Shown piece by piece: positions 24,218-32,837 of a stretch of 64,000 nucleotides of DNA (positions are counted from its first letter, which is position 1; every line of letters starts with the position of its first letter). The position numbers were made by a program, and so were the translations under genes. The DNA is from Paucibacter sediminis (GTDB lineage: Bacteria > Pseudomonadota > Gammaproteobacteria > Burkholderiales > Burkholderiaceae_C): the NCBI RefSeq assembly GCF_030254645.1, contig NZ_CP116346.1:1778001-1842000 (forward strand), written 5' to 3'. Below the pieces are notes generated by a model. The model was not told the origin of the DNA. It saw only the letters and a list, made by a program, of their open reading frames with translations, and made no database searches.

Positions 24218-25264
24218 TCAGAGCGCCTGGGACAGCCAGTCGCAGACCTGTTGCGGCATGCTCATCACATGGCCGGGCAGCGGGCCGGCGGCAAAGCCCA
24301 CGTGGCCGCCATGCTCGGGCTGCCACAGCGTCACATAGGGCCCGGTCTCATGCTCGCGCGGCAGGCAGGCGGCCGGCACGAAGGGGTCGTTGCGTGCGTT
24401 CAGCACCAGGGCCGGGATGCGGATGCGCGCCAGGTGCGGCTTGCTGGAGGCGCGCTGCCAATAGTCTTCGGTGTTGCGGAAGCCGTGCAGGGGCGCGGTG
24501 AAGACATTGTCGAACTCGTACAGATCGCGCGCGCGCAGCAGGCGCTCGGCATCGAACAGGCCGGGGTGCTGCTTCAGCTTGCGCAAGGCCTTGGGCACCA
24601 TGGTGCGCAGAAACATGCGCGTGTAGACCTGGCGGCTGAAGCCCTGGCCGATGGCGCGGCCCGAGGCGGCCAGGTCCACCGGCGAGCAGATCGAGCAGAC
24701 CGCGCGCGCGGTGGCGGCGGCGCTCTGGCCATGCTCCTCGGCCCAGCGCAGCAGGGCATTGCCGCCCAGCGAGACGCCGGCGGCCAGCACCGGCCCGTCG
24801 TGCAGTTCCTTGAAGCGCGCCAGCATCCAGCCGATCTCTTCGAAGTCGCCCGAGTGGTAGGCGCGCGGTGCCAGGTTCAGTTCGCCCGAGCAGCCGCGGA
24901 AATGCGGGATCGCGAAGGCCCAGCCGCGCTGGCGCGCCACCGCGGCAAAGGCCTGGGCGTAATGGCTTTGCGAGCTGCCTTCGAGGCCGTGGAACAGCAC
25001 CAGCAGCGGCGCCATGCTGCCGCGCCCGCCAATGCCTTCGCCAAACCGGCTTTCCTGGAACTCGGGCTGGCGCTTGGTGAACATGTCGTGCGACATCCAC
25101 GCCGGCGTCTCCAGCCAATCCACGTCGATGAAGTCGGCGTCGGGCGTGGTCCAGCGCTCGCGCCGGAATTGCAGCGGCAGACCCTGATGGCGGCGCGCAA
25201 ACAGCGCCGGCCAGATGGTCTGGGCATGGCCGCCGGGCAGCCATGAGGGCGCTTGGTACTGCAT
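24218..25264 (-). CDS. yheT: YheT-family alpha/beta hydrolase
   Basis: 348 residues of the COG0429 family, predicted esterase/acyl hydrolase. The start region APSWLPGGHAQTIWPAL is diagnostic. The nucleophile elbow is GVSLGGNAL, with Asp in NARNDPF and His in EHGGHVGF completing the triad; the oxyanion segment is LFHGLEGSS. Start 25264 avoids a frame extension into the neighbouring gene. Native substrates are unknown. It sits in a compact minus-strand run with the DUF gene downstream and a SnoaL-like gene upstream. Confidence 0.9.
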   Translation of the reverse strand: MQYQAPSWLPGGHAQTIWPALFARRHQGLPLQFRRERWTTPDADFIDVDWLETPAWMSHDMFTKRQPEFQESRFGEGIGGRGSMAPLLVLFHGLEGSSQSHYAQAFAAVARQRGWAFAIPHFRGCSGELNLAPRAYHSGDFEEIGWMLARFKELHDGPVLAAGVSLGGNALLRWAEEHGQSAAATARAVCSICSPVDLAASGRAIGQGFSRQVYTRMFLRTMVPKALRKLKQHPGLFDAERLLRARDLYEFDNVFTAPLHGFRNTEDYWQRASSKPHLARIRIPALVLNARNDPFVPAACLPREHETGPYVTLWQPEHGGHVGFAAGPLPGHVMSMPQQVCDWLSQAL

Positions 25265-25274
25265 GGCGACGCGG

Positions 25275-25724
25275 TCAGTGTAGGGTAGCCGGCTCTTCAA
25301 CCACCTCTTGTATGTCATGCGCGGTACCGGGGCTGGCATGGTGCACCACCATGCGCCAACCCATGGCGGTTTTCAGGTAAACATTGGTTGAGATGACCCA
25401 GGCGCTTTGCTGCCCCTCGGCGCCCTGCACGAGCACGCGCTCGAGCACCTGGTGGATGGCGGTGTCGCCGCTCACCATGCGGCGAACCCGCTCGGGATGC
25501 ACGGCGATGGCGCCCTGCTGGAACACCGCTTCGAAGGCCGCGCGGATCGCGCCCAGGCCCACCACGCGCGGGCCGCCGGGATGCACGCAGGAGACCTCGT
25601 CCTCATCGGCCCAGACCTCCATCAGGCGGTCCAGATCGGCGCCCTGCAGGGCTTCGTAGAACTGCTGCTCGGTGTCCTCCGGGGAGGACAAGAGCGCGGC
25701 GGCCTGGGCTTTGGGTCGGTGCAT
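25275..25724 (-). CDS. SnoaL/NTF2-like (DUF4440-type) protein
   Basis: 149 residues. The alpha-plus-beta cone fold of the SnoaL/NTF2 superfamily is suggested by QQFYEALQGADLDRLMEVWADEDEVSCVHPGGPRVVGLGAIRAAFEAVF and the late strand WRMVVHHASPG. Such proteins are ketosteroid-isomerase-like binders or enzymes of varied function. Start 25724 is favoured because the longer frame overlaps the zinc-finger gene in another frame. It lies 8 nt downstream of that gene. Confidence 0.82.
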   Translation of the reverse strand: MHRPKAQAAALLSSPEDTEQQFYEALQGADLDRLMEVWADEDEVSCVHPGGPRVVGLGAIRAAFEAVFQQGAIAVHPERVRRMVSGDTAIHQVLERVLVQGAEGQQSAWVISTNVYLKTAMGWRMVVHHASPGTAHDIQEVVEEPATLH

Positions 25725-25732
25725 CACGGCGG

Positions 25733-25945
25733 TCAGTGCGCGGAATGCAGCTGCTCGCCCGCCTTGAGCTTGTAGACCGTGCCGCAATACGGGCATTTGC
25801 CGCCACCCTCGTGGGTGATGTCGACGAACACACGCGGATGGTTGCTCCACAGCGGCATGGCGGGGTTGGGGCAGGCCACCACGCCACCGCCTTGCACATC
25901 CTTGGCCGTCACTTCAACGACGCTCTTGTTTTCTTGCGCACTCAT
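25733..25945 (-). CDS. Small zinc-finger protein (zf-CHCC, NDUFS6-like)
   Basis: 70 residues with the CHCC zinc site: Cys in VVACPNP, His in SNHPRVF and the pair in GKCPYCGTVY. The fold matches the zf-CHCC family that includes the complex I accessory subunit NDUFS6. In betaproteobacteria it is commonly found next to ilvE, as here (18 nt downstream of ilvE). Its specific function in bacteria is not established. Confidence 0.9.
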   Translation of the reverse strand: MSAQENKSVVEVTAKDVQGGGVVACPNPAMPLWSNHPRVFVDITHEGGGKCPYCGTVYKLKAGEQLHSAH

Positions 25946-25963
25946 TGCTTTACTTTCGCTTTC

Positions 25964-26887
25964 TCAGACCAGGCTCAGCCAGTGAGCATATTTGGGGTTG
26001 CGGCCATTGACGATGTCAAAGAAGGCCGATTGGATCTTCTCGGTGATGGGGCCGCGCGAGCCAGTGCCCAGTTCCACCCGGTCCAGTTCGCGGATCGGCG
26101 TGACCTCGGCGGCGGTGCCGGTGAAGAAGGCCTCGTCGCTGATATAGACCTCGTCGCGGGTGATGCGCTTCTCCACCAGCTTCAGGCCCAGGTCCTGGCA
26201 GATGTGGAAGATGGTGTTGCGGGTGATGCCGTTGAGCGCCCCGGCCGAGAGGTCGGGGGTGTAGACCACGCCGCCCTTGATGACGAAGAGGTTCTCGCCC
26301 GCCCCCTCGGAGACGAAGCCCGAGGCGTCCAGCAGCAGCGCCTCGTCATAGCCGTCTTCGGTGGCTTCCATATTCGCCAGGATGGAGTTGGTGTAGTTGC
26401 TCACCGCCTTGGCCTGGGTCATGGTGATGTTCACATGGTGGCGGGTGTAGCTGCTGGTCTTGACGCGGATGCCGCGCTTCATGCCTTCCTCGCCCAGATA
26501 GGCGCCCCAGGCCCAGGCCGCCACCATCAGGTGGATCTGGTTGCCCTTGGGGCTGACGCCCAGCTTCTCGGAGCCGATCCAGGTGAGCGGGCGCAGATAG
26601 CAGCTTTCCAGCGCGTTCTCGCGCACCACCTGCTTCTGGGCCTCCTCCACCTGTTCGATCGTGAACGGGAGCTTCATGCGCAGGATCTTGGCGCTGTTGA
26701 AGAGGCGTTCGGTGTGCTCGCGCAGGCGGAAGATGGCCGTGCCCTTGTCGGTTTTGTAGGCGCGCACGCCCTCGAAGGCGCCGCAGCCGTAGTGCAGGGT
26801 ATGGCTCAGCACATGGATCTTGGCGTCGCGCCAGTCCACCAACTGGCCGTCCATCCAGATCTTGCCGTCGCGGTCGTCGAGGGACAT
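25964..26887 (-). CDS. ilvE: Branched-chain amino acid aminotransferase
   Basis: 307 residues, fold-type IV PLP enzyme catalysing the last step of Leu, Ile and Val synthesis and the first of their degradation. Visible motifs are HTLHYGCGAFEGVRAY at the N-terminus, YLRPLTWIG, the PLP-lysine segment TMTQAKAVSNY, EALLLDASGFVSEGAGENLF and GITRNTI. Shine-Dalgarno AAGGAAG precedes ATG 26887. It heads the minus-strand run down to 23677. Confidence 0.96.
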   Translation of the reverse strand: MSLDDRDGKIWMDGQLVDWRDAKIHVLSHTLHYGCGAFEGVRAYKTDKGTAIFRLREHTERLFNSAKILRMKLPFTIEQVEEAQKQVVRENALESCYLRPLTWIGSEKLGVSPKGNQIHLMVAAWAWGAYLGEEGMKRGIRVKTSSYTRHHVNITMTQAKAVSNYTNSILANMEATEDGYDEALLLDASGFVSEGAGENLFVIKGGVVYTPDLSAGALNGITRNTIFHICQDLGLKLVEKRITRDEVYISDEAFFTGTAAEVTPIRELDRVELGTGSRGPITEKIQSAFFDIVNGRNPKYAHWLSLV

Positions 26888-27070
26888 GGGGCTTCCTTTG
26901 CACGCAGATTTGCCGAGTGGCAATTCTATGCGGCACGCCCCCGCGGCGAGAGCCCCGCGATCAGTCGTGACGGGCTTCACACATGCGCCGATTCCGATGC
27001 ACACAAGCACCCCGAACAGGGGGGATATGCACGCGGCCATAGGGGAGAACCCATAAACAATCGCGTCCAG

Positions 27071-27093
27071 GCAGGTTCGGTTTGCAAACCTGC
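27071..27093 (+). promoter_or_regulatory. Palindrome upstream of first PEP-CTERM gene
   Basis: GGTTTGCAAACC (27079-27090) is a perfect 12-bp palindrome. An overlapping arrangement pairs GCAGGTT (27071-27077) with AACCTGC (27087-27093). It ends about 21 nt before the TTG start, between promoter and ribosome-binding site, so it could be an operator or a leader hairpin. The rest of 26888-27114 shows no confident promoter. Confidence 0.4.
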
Positions 27094-27114
27094 AACGTTT
27101 CAAGGGAGCACATT

Positions 27115-27675
27115 TTGTCGAACCGCCTTCAAGCCCGCCTCGGTATGGCCCTCGGTCTTTCGCTGCTGTCCCTCGCCGCCCAGGCGAGCACGGACTGCAG
27201 TTTCAATGACCTGTCGGGCATCAGCAGCACCGGCTTTGCCTGCGTAGGCTTCAACAACGGCAACCTGCTGAACACCAGCACGGGCGCCCTCAGCCAGGCC
27301 TCCAGCGCGCTGGCCAGCCTGGGTTACACCGGCAGCACGGCCTGGGCCGAAAAGATCGAACTGGGCGGCGGCCAGGCGGTGAACTTCAGCACCGTGCTGA
27401 ACGGCACCACCTGGGTGGCGATCCACAAGGGCAAGGGCGGCGCAGCGGGCTTCAATGGCACCGCGTTCTACCGTTTCGACGCCGGAACGAATCTGGACAA
27501 CTTCAACTTCCTGCTGGCCGGCTCGTCGGGCGCGGTGCTGTATGCCACCGGCCTGAACGGCGGTGGCAGCGGTGGTGGTGGTGTGCCGGCCGTGCCCGAA
27601 CCCCAGAGCTATGCCCTGATGGCAGCCGGCCTGGCCGCCCTGGCCTTTATCGCCCGCCGTCGCGCGCGCCAGTAA
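27115..27675 (+). CDS. PEP-CTERM sorting-signal exported protein, copy 1
   Basis: About 186 residues. The start is taken as TTG 27115 because AAGGGAG lies 7 nt upstream and the product then opens with a textbook signal peptide (SNRLQARLG, hydrophobic core, AQA cleavage). Residues after cleavage carry two Cys. The centre is a beta-rich domain with an invariant-looking IELGGG...TTWVAIHKGK...FYRFDAG...LLAGSSGAVLY. A Gly/Ser linker leads to VPEP, a hydrophobic helix and ARRRARQ, the PEP-CTERM/exosortase signal. The paralogue follows 22 nt downstream. Likely surface or extracellular-matrix protein. Confidence 0.88.
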   Translation: MSNRLQARLGMALGLSLLSLAAQASTDCSFNDLSGISSTGFACVGFNNGNLLNTSTGALSQASSALASLGYTGSTAWAEKIELGGGQAVNFSTVLNGTTWVAIHKGKGGAAGFNGTAFYRFDAGTNLDNFNFLLAGSSGAVLYATGLNGGGSGGGGVPAVPEPQSYALMAAGLAALAFIARRRARQ

Positions 27676-27697
27676 ACCGTCAACGCAAAGAAGAACA

Positions 27698-28291
27698 ATG
27701 AACAACTTCCGTCTCACCATCTCCGCAGTCGCGCTCTGCGCCCTGTCCCTGGTGGCCCAGGCCAAGCCGGTGCAGCAGGTCAGCCCCAGCAGCCTGGATT
27801 GCGCAGCCAGTGACCTGGGTCTTGCCAGCGGCAACGGCTTTGCATGCGCCGGCTATGTCGAGGGCAATCTGCTCAATGAGGCTAATAGTGCGGCCGCGGC
27901 GGCCCTGCTGGCATCGCTGGGTCTGAGCGACTGGACGGGCCAGATCGCCGAGAAGATCGAGCTCGGTGGCGGCTCGGCGGTGGATTTCTCGACCCCGCTG
28001 TTCGGTACCACCTGGGTCGGCATTCACAAGGGCAAGGCCGGCCCGAATGGCGTGGAAGGCACGGCCTTCTACAAGTTCGACGCCGGTACCGATCTGAACA
28101 GCTTCAAGTACCTGCTGGCCGGCTCCTCGGGCGCGGTGCTGTATTCGACCGGCAAGCCCACCACGCCGGATGGCGGTTCGGGTGGTGGTGGCTCCGGCAA
28201 CCAGGTACCCGAGCCCAGCAGCCTGCTGCTGTTGGCGGCCGCCCTGGGCGCCGCTGGCCTTACCGCGAAGCGTCGCCGTTCGGCGCGCTGA
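27698..28291 (+). CDS. PEP-CTERM sorting-signal exported protein, copy 2
   Basis: 197 residues, ATG start with AAAGAAG upstream. Signal peptide cleaves near AQAKP. The central domain parallels copy 1 block by block (IELGGGSAVDFST, GTTWVGIHKGK, FYKFDAGT, LLAGSSGAVLYSTG). A Gly/Ser linker precedes VPEP, a hydrophobic segment and KRRRSAR, the exosortase recognition signal. No exosortase is in the window, so sorting must rely on one elsewhere. The 3' end overlaps the converging gene by 32 nt. Confidence 0.9.
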   Translation: MNNFRLTISAVALCALSLVAQAKPVQQVSPSSLDCAASDLGLASGNGFACAGYVEGNLLNEANSAAAAALLASLGLSDWTGQIAEKIELGGGSAVDFSTPLFGTTWVGIHKGKAGPNGVEGTAFYKFDAGTDLNSFKYLLAGSSGAVLYSTGKPTTPDGGSGGGGSGNQVPEPSSLLLLAAALGAAGLTAKRRRSAR

Positions 28292-28676
28292 GCGCTGCGG
28301 CCTCCTCGGGGCGCAGCAGCTGCCACCGGCTGCAGGCCCCCTGCTTGAACTCCACTTCAACGGCCACCCCGCCGGCATCCGTCCAGACATAGGTGTCGGG
28401 CCGGCCGGGGACCTTGTGGCCCAGGCTGCGCGTCAGCGGGATCAGCTCCATCAGCTTCATGCCGGGCCTGAGCCTGGCATTCAGCATCACCGCGCTGTCC
28501 ACATGACCTACCGGTGAGCTGTTGGCGATGCGCATCACCCGCATCAGCCGGGTGAACTGCATCAGCAGCCAGAACATCACCGCACTCAGCGCCAGGATCA
28601 CGCCCTTCCAGTCAAAGAGCAGGCCGCCCACGATCAGCGCTGCCAAGGCCAGCGCTCCGCCTATCCATTTGTTCAT
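28260..28676 (-). CDS. Small membrane protein of unknown function
   Basis: 138 residues. Two closely spaced N-terminal hydrophobic helices (about 4-20 and 25-42) form a hairpin. A soluble domain follows with RPGMKLMELIPLTRSLGHKV and a Trp-rich beta segment (YVWTDAGGVAVEVEFKQG). I do not recognise the family. It converges on the second PEP-CTERM gene and overlaps it by 32 nt. The stop lies inside that gene, so mutual transcriptional interference is possible. Confidence 0.65.
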   Translation of the reverse strand: MNKWIGGALALAALIVGGLLFDWKGVILALSAVMFWLLMQFTRLMRVMRIANSSPVGHVDSAVMLNARLRPGMKLMELIPLTRSLGHKVPGRPDTYVWTDAGGVAVEVEFKQGACSRWQLLRPEEAAALSAPNGDASR

Positions 28677-28774
28677 GGCGGGATGCTACTTGTTTGGGCC
28701 TATTGCCGCGCTGCCAACAGGCCCAAGTCACGCGCTTAGCGTATTCTCTGGCTCTTCCCGGAACGGTGGCAGAG

Positions 28775-29572
28775 ATGAGCAGGGACGGCATCAAGAACAA
28801 GCTGGGGTGGGCGGGCCTGTTGCTGTGTGGCGCGATGGCGGCTCACGCGGGCGACGGCCCCGACTGCGCGCGCGCCCTGACGCTGGCCCTGCACGACCAC
28901 GGCCTGCTCTATTCGGCCGAGACCTCGACCGGCATCGACAAGGACATCGCGGATGAGTTGGCGCGCCGCAGCGGCTGCCGCCTGCATGTCTCGCTGATGG
29001 CGCGCGCGCGCATCTGGCAGCTGATCGAATCGGGCGGTCTGGACTTCAGCCTCTCCGGCATCGGCAGCCCCGAGCGCGACAAGTTCGCCGCCTTCGCCTG
29101 GTACTTCAGCAACAAGTACTACCTGCTGGCGCGGCGCGATGCCCAGCTGCAGCGCATCGAGGACTTCGAGCGCAACCCGGCCCTCAAGCTGGGCGTGATA
29201 CGCGCCTTCCGCTACAGCGAAAGTGCCAACCGCCTGGTGGACCGGCTCGCCGAGCAGCAGCGCGTGATCCAGTCCTCCGGCCTCTCGGCCCTGTTCGCGG
29301 CGCTGGGCAGTGGCCAGATCCAGGCCATGATCATCGAACCCTTCGATTACCCGACGCTGGATTCGGCGCGCATCCGCGAGTTCAGCCAGATCCTCGAGTT
29401 CGGCGACAAGCCGATCCCGCACGGCCTCATCATGTCGCGCGCCAGCCTCAGCGAGAGCGAGCAGGGCAAGTGGCGGGCCCTGGTGGAGAGCATGTTGCGC
29501 GACGGCACGGTGCAGCGCATCTTCGAAAAATACTTCAAGCCCGACCTGGCACGCGCCATGGTCAGCTTCTGA
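28775..29572 (+). CDS. Periplasmic binding protein, family 3 (orphan)
   Basis: 265 residues with a signal peptide (AHA, about residue 25). The SBP_bac_3 core shows GIDKDIADELARRSGCRLHV, a substrate-lobe LDFSLSGIGSPERDKFAAF, and a C-terminal GTVQRIFEKYF. No transporter genes adjoin it. Instead a CHASE-PAS-GGDEF cyclase starts 8 nt after its stop, so the pair is probably co-transcribed and the binding protein may feed ligand information to the cyclase. The ligand class (amino acid or similar) is inferred from family only. Confidence 0.85.
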   Translation: MSRDGIKNKLGWAGLLLCGAMAAHAGDGPDCARALTLALHDHGLLYSAETSTGIDKDIADELARRSGCRLHVSLMARARIWQLIESGGLDFSLSGIGSPERDKFAAFAWYFSNKYYLLARRDAQLQRIEDFERNPALKLGVIRAFRYSESANRLVDRLAEQQRVIQSSGLSALFAALGSGQIQAMIIEPFDYPTLDSARIREFSQILEFGDKPIPHGLIMSRASLSESEQGKWRALVESMLRDGTVQRIFEKYFKPDLARAMVSF

Positions 29573-29580
29573 TCCCGCTC

Positions 29581-31458
29581 ATGGCTTCCGGATCGCCAAG
29601 CTTCCCGACCTGGTTGAGCGGCCGTGCCTTGCCGCTGCTGGTGATGGCCGCCGGGCTGGCCCTGAGCCTGGGCCTGTGGCAGCGCGAGCATGCCGAGGCG
29701 CAGGCGCGGCTGCGGCTCGGCTTCGATGCCAGCCTGCGCGAGGCCAGCCTGCGCGTGGAGCAGCGCATGGCCGCGCACGAGTTGCTGCTGCAAGGCGTGC
29801 AGGGCTTTCTGCATGCCCATGGCCTGCAGGACCCGCAAGGCCTGCGCCTCTATGTCGACTCGCTGCCGCTGGGCGCCGATTTCGCCGGCCTGCAGGGCCT
29901 GGGCCTGGCCGAATGGCGCGCGGCGCCGGGGCGGGCGCCGATGATCCAGCTGGAGCCCGGCGTGCGCCGCAATCTGGCGGCCTTGGGCGTCGATCTGATG
30001 GTCGATCCCTTGATACGGCCGGCGCTGGAGCTGGCGCGCGATTCTGGCCGCATGGCTCTCAGCGATCGCTTTGACCTGCAAGGCATCAAGCTGGGCAAAC
30101 AGGTCGGCTTCCTGGCCCTGCTGCCGGTCTATGCGCCCAAGCTCGCGCCCCAGAGCGTGGAGGAGCGCCGTGCCGCGCTGCGCGCCTGGGTGGTCGCGCC
30201 GGTCGCCATGCCCGAGCTGATGGCCAGCCTGTATGGCGAACTGGCGCCCGGCCTGCGGCTGGAGCTGTTCAGCGGCACCGAGCCGCGCGCCGCGCAGCGC
30301 CTGTTCGCCTCCGAGCGCCGGTCCGAGGGCGGGGCGCTGATGCAGGGTCAGGAATACCTGGTGCTGGGCGGCCAGACCTGGACCCTGCTGCTGCAGGCGG
30401 ACGGCGCGTTTGCGCCCGCCCAGGGGCTGCAGGACGCGCGTCAGGTGCTGGCGGCGGGCGTGCTGGCCTCGCTGCTGCTGAGCCTGCTGAGCTGGGCCCT
30501 GGGCAGTTCGCGCGAGCGTGCCCATGTGCTGGCGCAAGACATGACGGCGGCCTTGCGCCGCAGCGAGCAGCGCTGGGCCTTTGCGCTGGAGGGCGCCGGC
30601 GATGGCATCTGGGATTGGGAGATACCCAGCCAGAAGCTCAGCACCTCGCCGCGCTGGAAGTCCATCATGAATCTGCCGGACGCCTCCGCCGAGCCCAATA
30701 TGAGCCAGGTGCTGGCCAGCATCCATGGCGACGACCGCATGCGCGTGCAGGCCGAGTTCCAGCATTGCCTGGACGGGCTGGTCCCGGCGGTGGCGCTGGA
30801 GTACCGCATCGCCGATGGCCAGGGCGGCTGGCGCTGGGTGCTGGTGCGCGGCACCGTGGTGGAGCGCGATGCCCAGCAGCGCCCGCTGCGCATGCTGGGC
30901 ACGCTCTCCGACATCCAGGCGCGGCGCGAATCCGAGGAACGCGTGCGCTTCATGGCCAGCCACGATCCACTCACCGAGCTGGCCAACCGTGCGCATTTCC
31001 AGGAGCGCATGAACTACAGCCTGGCGAACGCGCGCCGCTACCACGAGACCCTGGGCCTGATCCTGCTGGACCTGGATCGCTTCAAGCCCATCAACGACCA
31101 GTTCGGCCATGCGGTGGGCGACCAGCTGCTGCAGACCGTGGCCAAGCGCCTGAAGAACGCGGTGCGCGAGACCGACACCGTGGGCCGCATCGGCGGCGAC
31201 GAATTCGTGGTGCTGCTCACCGGCCCGGTGACGCGCGACTCCGCCCAGGTGGTGGCCGACAAGATCTTCAACCAGCTCGCCATGCCGATGGAGATCGCCG
31301 GCGTGCACCTGGAGCTGACCTGCTCGCTGGGCCTGGCCATCTATCCCGAGGACGGGCAGGACGAGCTCAGCCTCACCAAGGCGGCCGACGACGCCATGTA
31401 CCGCAACAAGCGCGCCGGCCGCGCCTGGATGGGCAACGGCGAACTCAGAGGCCCCTGA
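29581..31458 (+). CDS. CHASE-PAS-GGDEF diguanylate cyclase
   Basis: 625 residues. TM1 is about 14-32, then a periplasmic CHASE domain (about 50-260, with FLHAHGLQDPQGLRLYVDSL and LGLAEWR), then TM2 (about 290-308). A PAS domain (about 325-450) precedes GGDEF with an intact IGGDEF motif; RETD, five residues upstream, fits the allosteric I-site. It should synthesise c-di-GMP in response to a periplasmic signal. It follows an orphan binding protein by 8 nt. Its last 14 nt overlap the converging radA. Confidence 0.93.
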   Translation: MASGSPSFPTWLSGRALPLLVMAAGLALSLGLWQREHAEAQARLRLGFDASLREASLRVEQRMAAHELLLQGVQGFLHAHGLQDPQGLRLYVDSLPLGADFAGLQGLGLAEWRAAPGRAPMIQLEPGVRRNLAALGVDLMVDPLIRPALELARDSGRMALSDRFDLQGIKLGKQVGFLALLPVYAPKLAPQSVEERRAALRAWVVAPVAMPELMASLYGELAPGLRLELFSGTEPRAAQRLFASERRSEGGALMQGQEYLVLGGQTWTLLLQADGAFAPAQGLQDARQVLAAGVLASLLLSLLSWALGSSRERAHVLAQDMTAALRRSEQRWAFALEGAGDGIWDWEIPSQKLSTSPRWKSIMNLPDASAEPNMSQVLASIHGDDRMRVQAEFQHCLDGLVPAVALEYRIADGQGGWRWVLVRGTVVERDAQQRPLRMLGTLSDIQARRESEERVRFMASHDPLTELANRAHFQERMNYSLANARRYHETLGLILLDLDRFKPINDQFGHAVGDQLLQTVAKRLKNAVRETDTVGRIGGDEFVVLLTGPVTRDSAQVVADKIFNQLAMPMEIAGVHLELTCSLGLAIYPEDGQDELSLTKAADDAMYRNKRAGRAWMGNGELRGP

Positions 31459-32806
31459 TGATGGCGATGGCTTCCTCGATGCGCTCCACCGCATGCACGG
31501 TGAGCCCCTCGATGGCCTTCTTGGGCGCATTGGCCTTGGGCACCACGGCGACGCTGAAGCCCAGCTTGGCGGCCTCCTTCAGGCGCTCCTGACCGCGCGG
31601 CGCCGGCCGCACCTCGCCCGCCAGGCCCACCTCGCCGAAGGCGATGAAGCCCTTGGGCAAGGGCTTGCCGCGCAGGCTGCTCTGGATCGCCAGCATCACC
31701 GCCAGGTCGGCCGCGGGCTCGCTGATGCGCACCCCGCCCACCGCGTTGACGAACACATCCTGGTCGTTGGTCATCACCCCGGCATGGCGGTGCAGCACCG
31801 CCAGCAGCATCGCCAGGCGGTCGCGCTCCAGGCCCACCGAGAGCCGCCGCGGGCTCGGGCCGCCGCCGTCCACCAGGGCCTGCAGCTCCACCAGCAGCGG
31901 GCGCGTGCCCTCCAGCGTCACCAGCACGCAGCTGCCCGGCACCGGCTCGCCGTGGGTGGAGAGAAAGATCGCGCTCGGGTTGGTCACGCCCTTGAGCCCC
32001 TTGTCGGTCATCGCGAACACGCCGATCTCGTTGACCGCGCCGAAGCGGTTCTTGATCGCGCGCACCAGCCGGAAGCTGCTGTGCGTGTCGCCCTCGAAAT
32101 ACAGCACGGTGTCGACGATGTGCTCCAGCACGCGCGGGCCGGCCAGCGCACCCTCCTTGGTCACATGGCCCACCAGCACCATGGCGCAGCCGCCGGCCTT
32201 GGCGGTGCGCGTCAGCTGGGCCGCGCATTCGCGCACCTGGGCCACCGAGCCCGGCGCCGAGCTGAGCTGCTCGGAATACATGGTCTGGATCGAGTCGATC
32301 ACCACAAAGCCGGGCTGCTCGACCTCGATGGTGGCGAGGATCTTCTCCAGGCTGATCTCGGCCAGCACGCGCACCTGGGTGCCGGCCAGGCCGAGGCGGC
32401 GCGCGCGCATCGCCACCTGTGCGCCCGACTCCTCGCCGGTGACATACAAGACCTTCAGCTGCTGCGACAAGGCATCCACCGCCTGCAGCAGCAGGGTGGA
32501 CTTGCCGATGCCCGGATCGCCGCCGATCAGCACCACGCCGCCGGCCACGATGCCGCCGCCCAGCACGCGGTCCAACTCGTCCTGGCCGGTGGGGGTGCGC
32601 TCGAAGTCGCTCGCCTCGATCTCGCTCAGCGTCGCCACCGGCTGGCTCTTGGCCAGCGACTGGTAGCGGTTTTTCGCGCCGCCGCTGGGCTCGGCCACCG
32701 ACTCGACCAGGGTGTTCCACTCACCGCAATGCGGGCACTTGCCCAGCCACTTCGCATTGGTGCCGCCGCATTCGCTGCAGGTGTAAATCGATTTCTCTTT
32801 CGCCAT
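31445..32806 (-). CDS. radA: DNA repair protein RadA
   Basis: 453 residues, the usual RadA length. An N-terminal C4 zinc finger (CSECGG...CPHCG), a RecA-like core with Walker A GGDPGIGKST, the RadA-specific KNRFGAVNEIGVF motif, and a C-terminal Lon-like domain (GLERDRLAMLLAVL, AFGEVGLAGEVRP). RadA drives branch migration in recombination intermediates. Convergent with the diguanylate cyclase. The next minus-strand gene upstream begins its stop at 32838. Confidence 0.97.
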   Translation of the reverse strand: MAKEKSIYTCSECGGTNAKWLGKCPHCGEWNTLVESVAEPSGGAKNRYQSLAKSQPVATLSEIEASDFERTPTGQDELDRVLGGGIVAGGVVLIGGDPGIGKSTLLLQAVDALSQQLKVLYVTGEESGAQVAMRARRLGLAGTQVRVLAEISLEKILATIEVEQPGFVVIDSIQTMYSEQLSSAPGSVAQVRECAAQLTRTAKAGGCAMVLVGHVTKEGALAGPRVLEHIVDTVLYFEGDTHSSFRLVRAIKNRFGAVNEIGVFAMTDKGLKGVTNPSAIFLSTHGEPVPGSCVLVTLEGTRPLLVELQALVDGGGPSPRRLSVGLERDRLAMLLAVLHRHAGVMTNDQDVFVNAVGGVRISEPAADLAVMLAIQSSLRGKPLPKGFIAFGEVGLAGEVRPAPRGQERLKEAAKLGFSVAVVPKANAPKKAIEGLTVHAVERIEEAIAIIRGL

Positions 32807-32837
32807 GGGCGCGATTGTGGCCCCGCCAGCGCCGGAC

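Larger units (their letters stand above)
27115..28291 (+). repeat. Tandem gene duplication of PEP-CTERM proteins
   Basis: The two proteins share the same architecture and near-identical blocks (AEKIELGGG, FDAGT, LLAGSSGAVLY), with diverged signal peptides and C-termini. The duplication is at the gene level and old enough for many substitutions. Confidence 0.8.
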
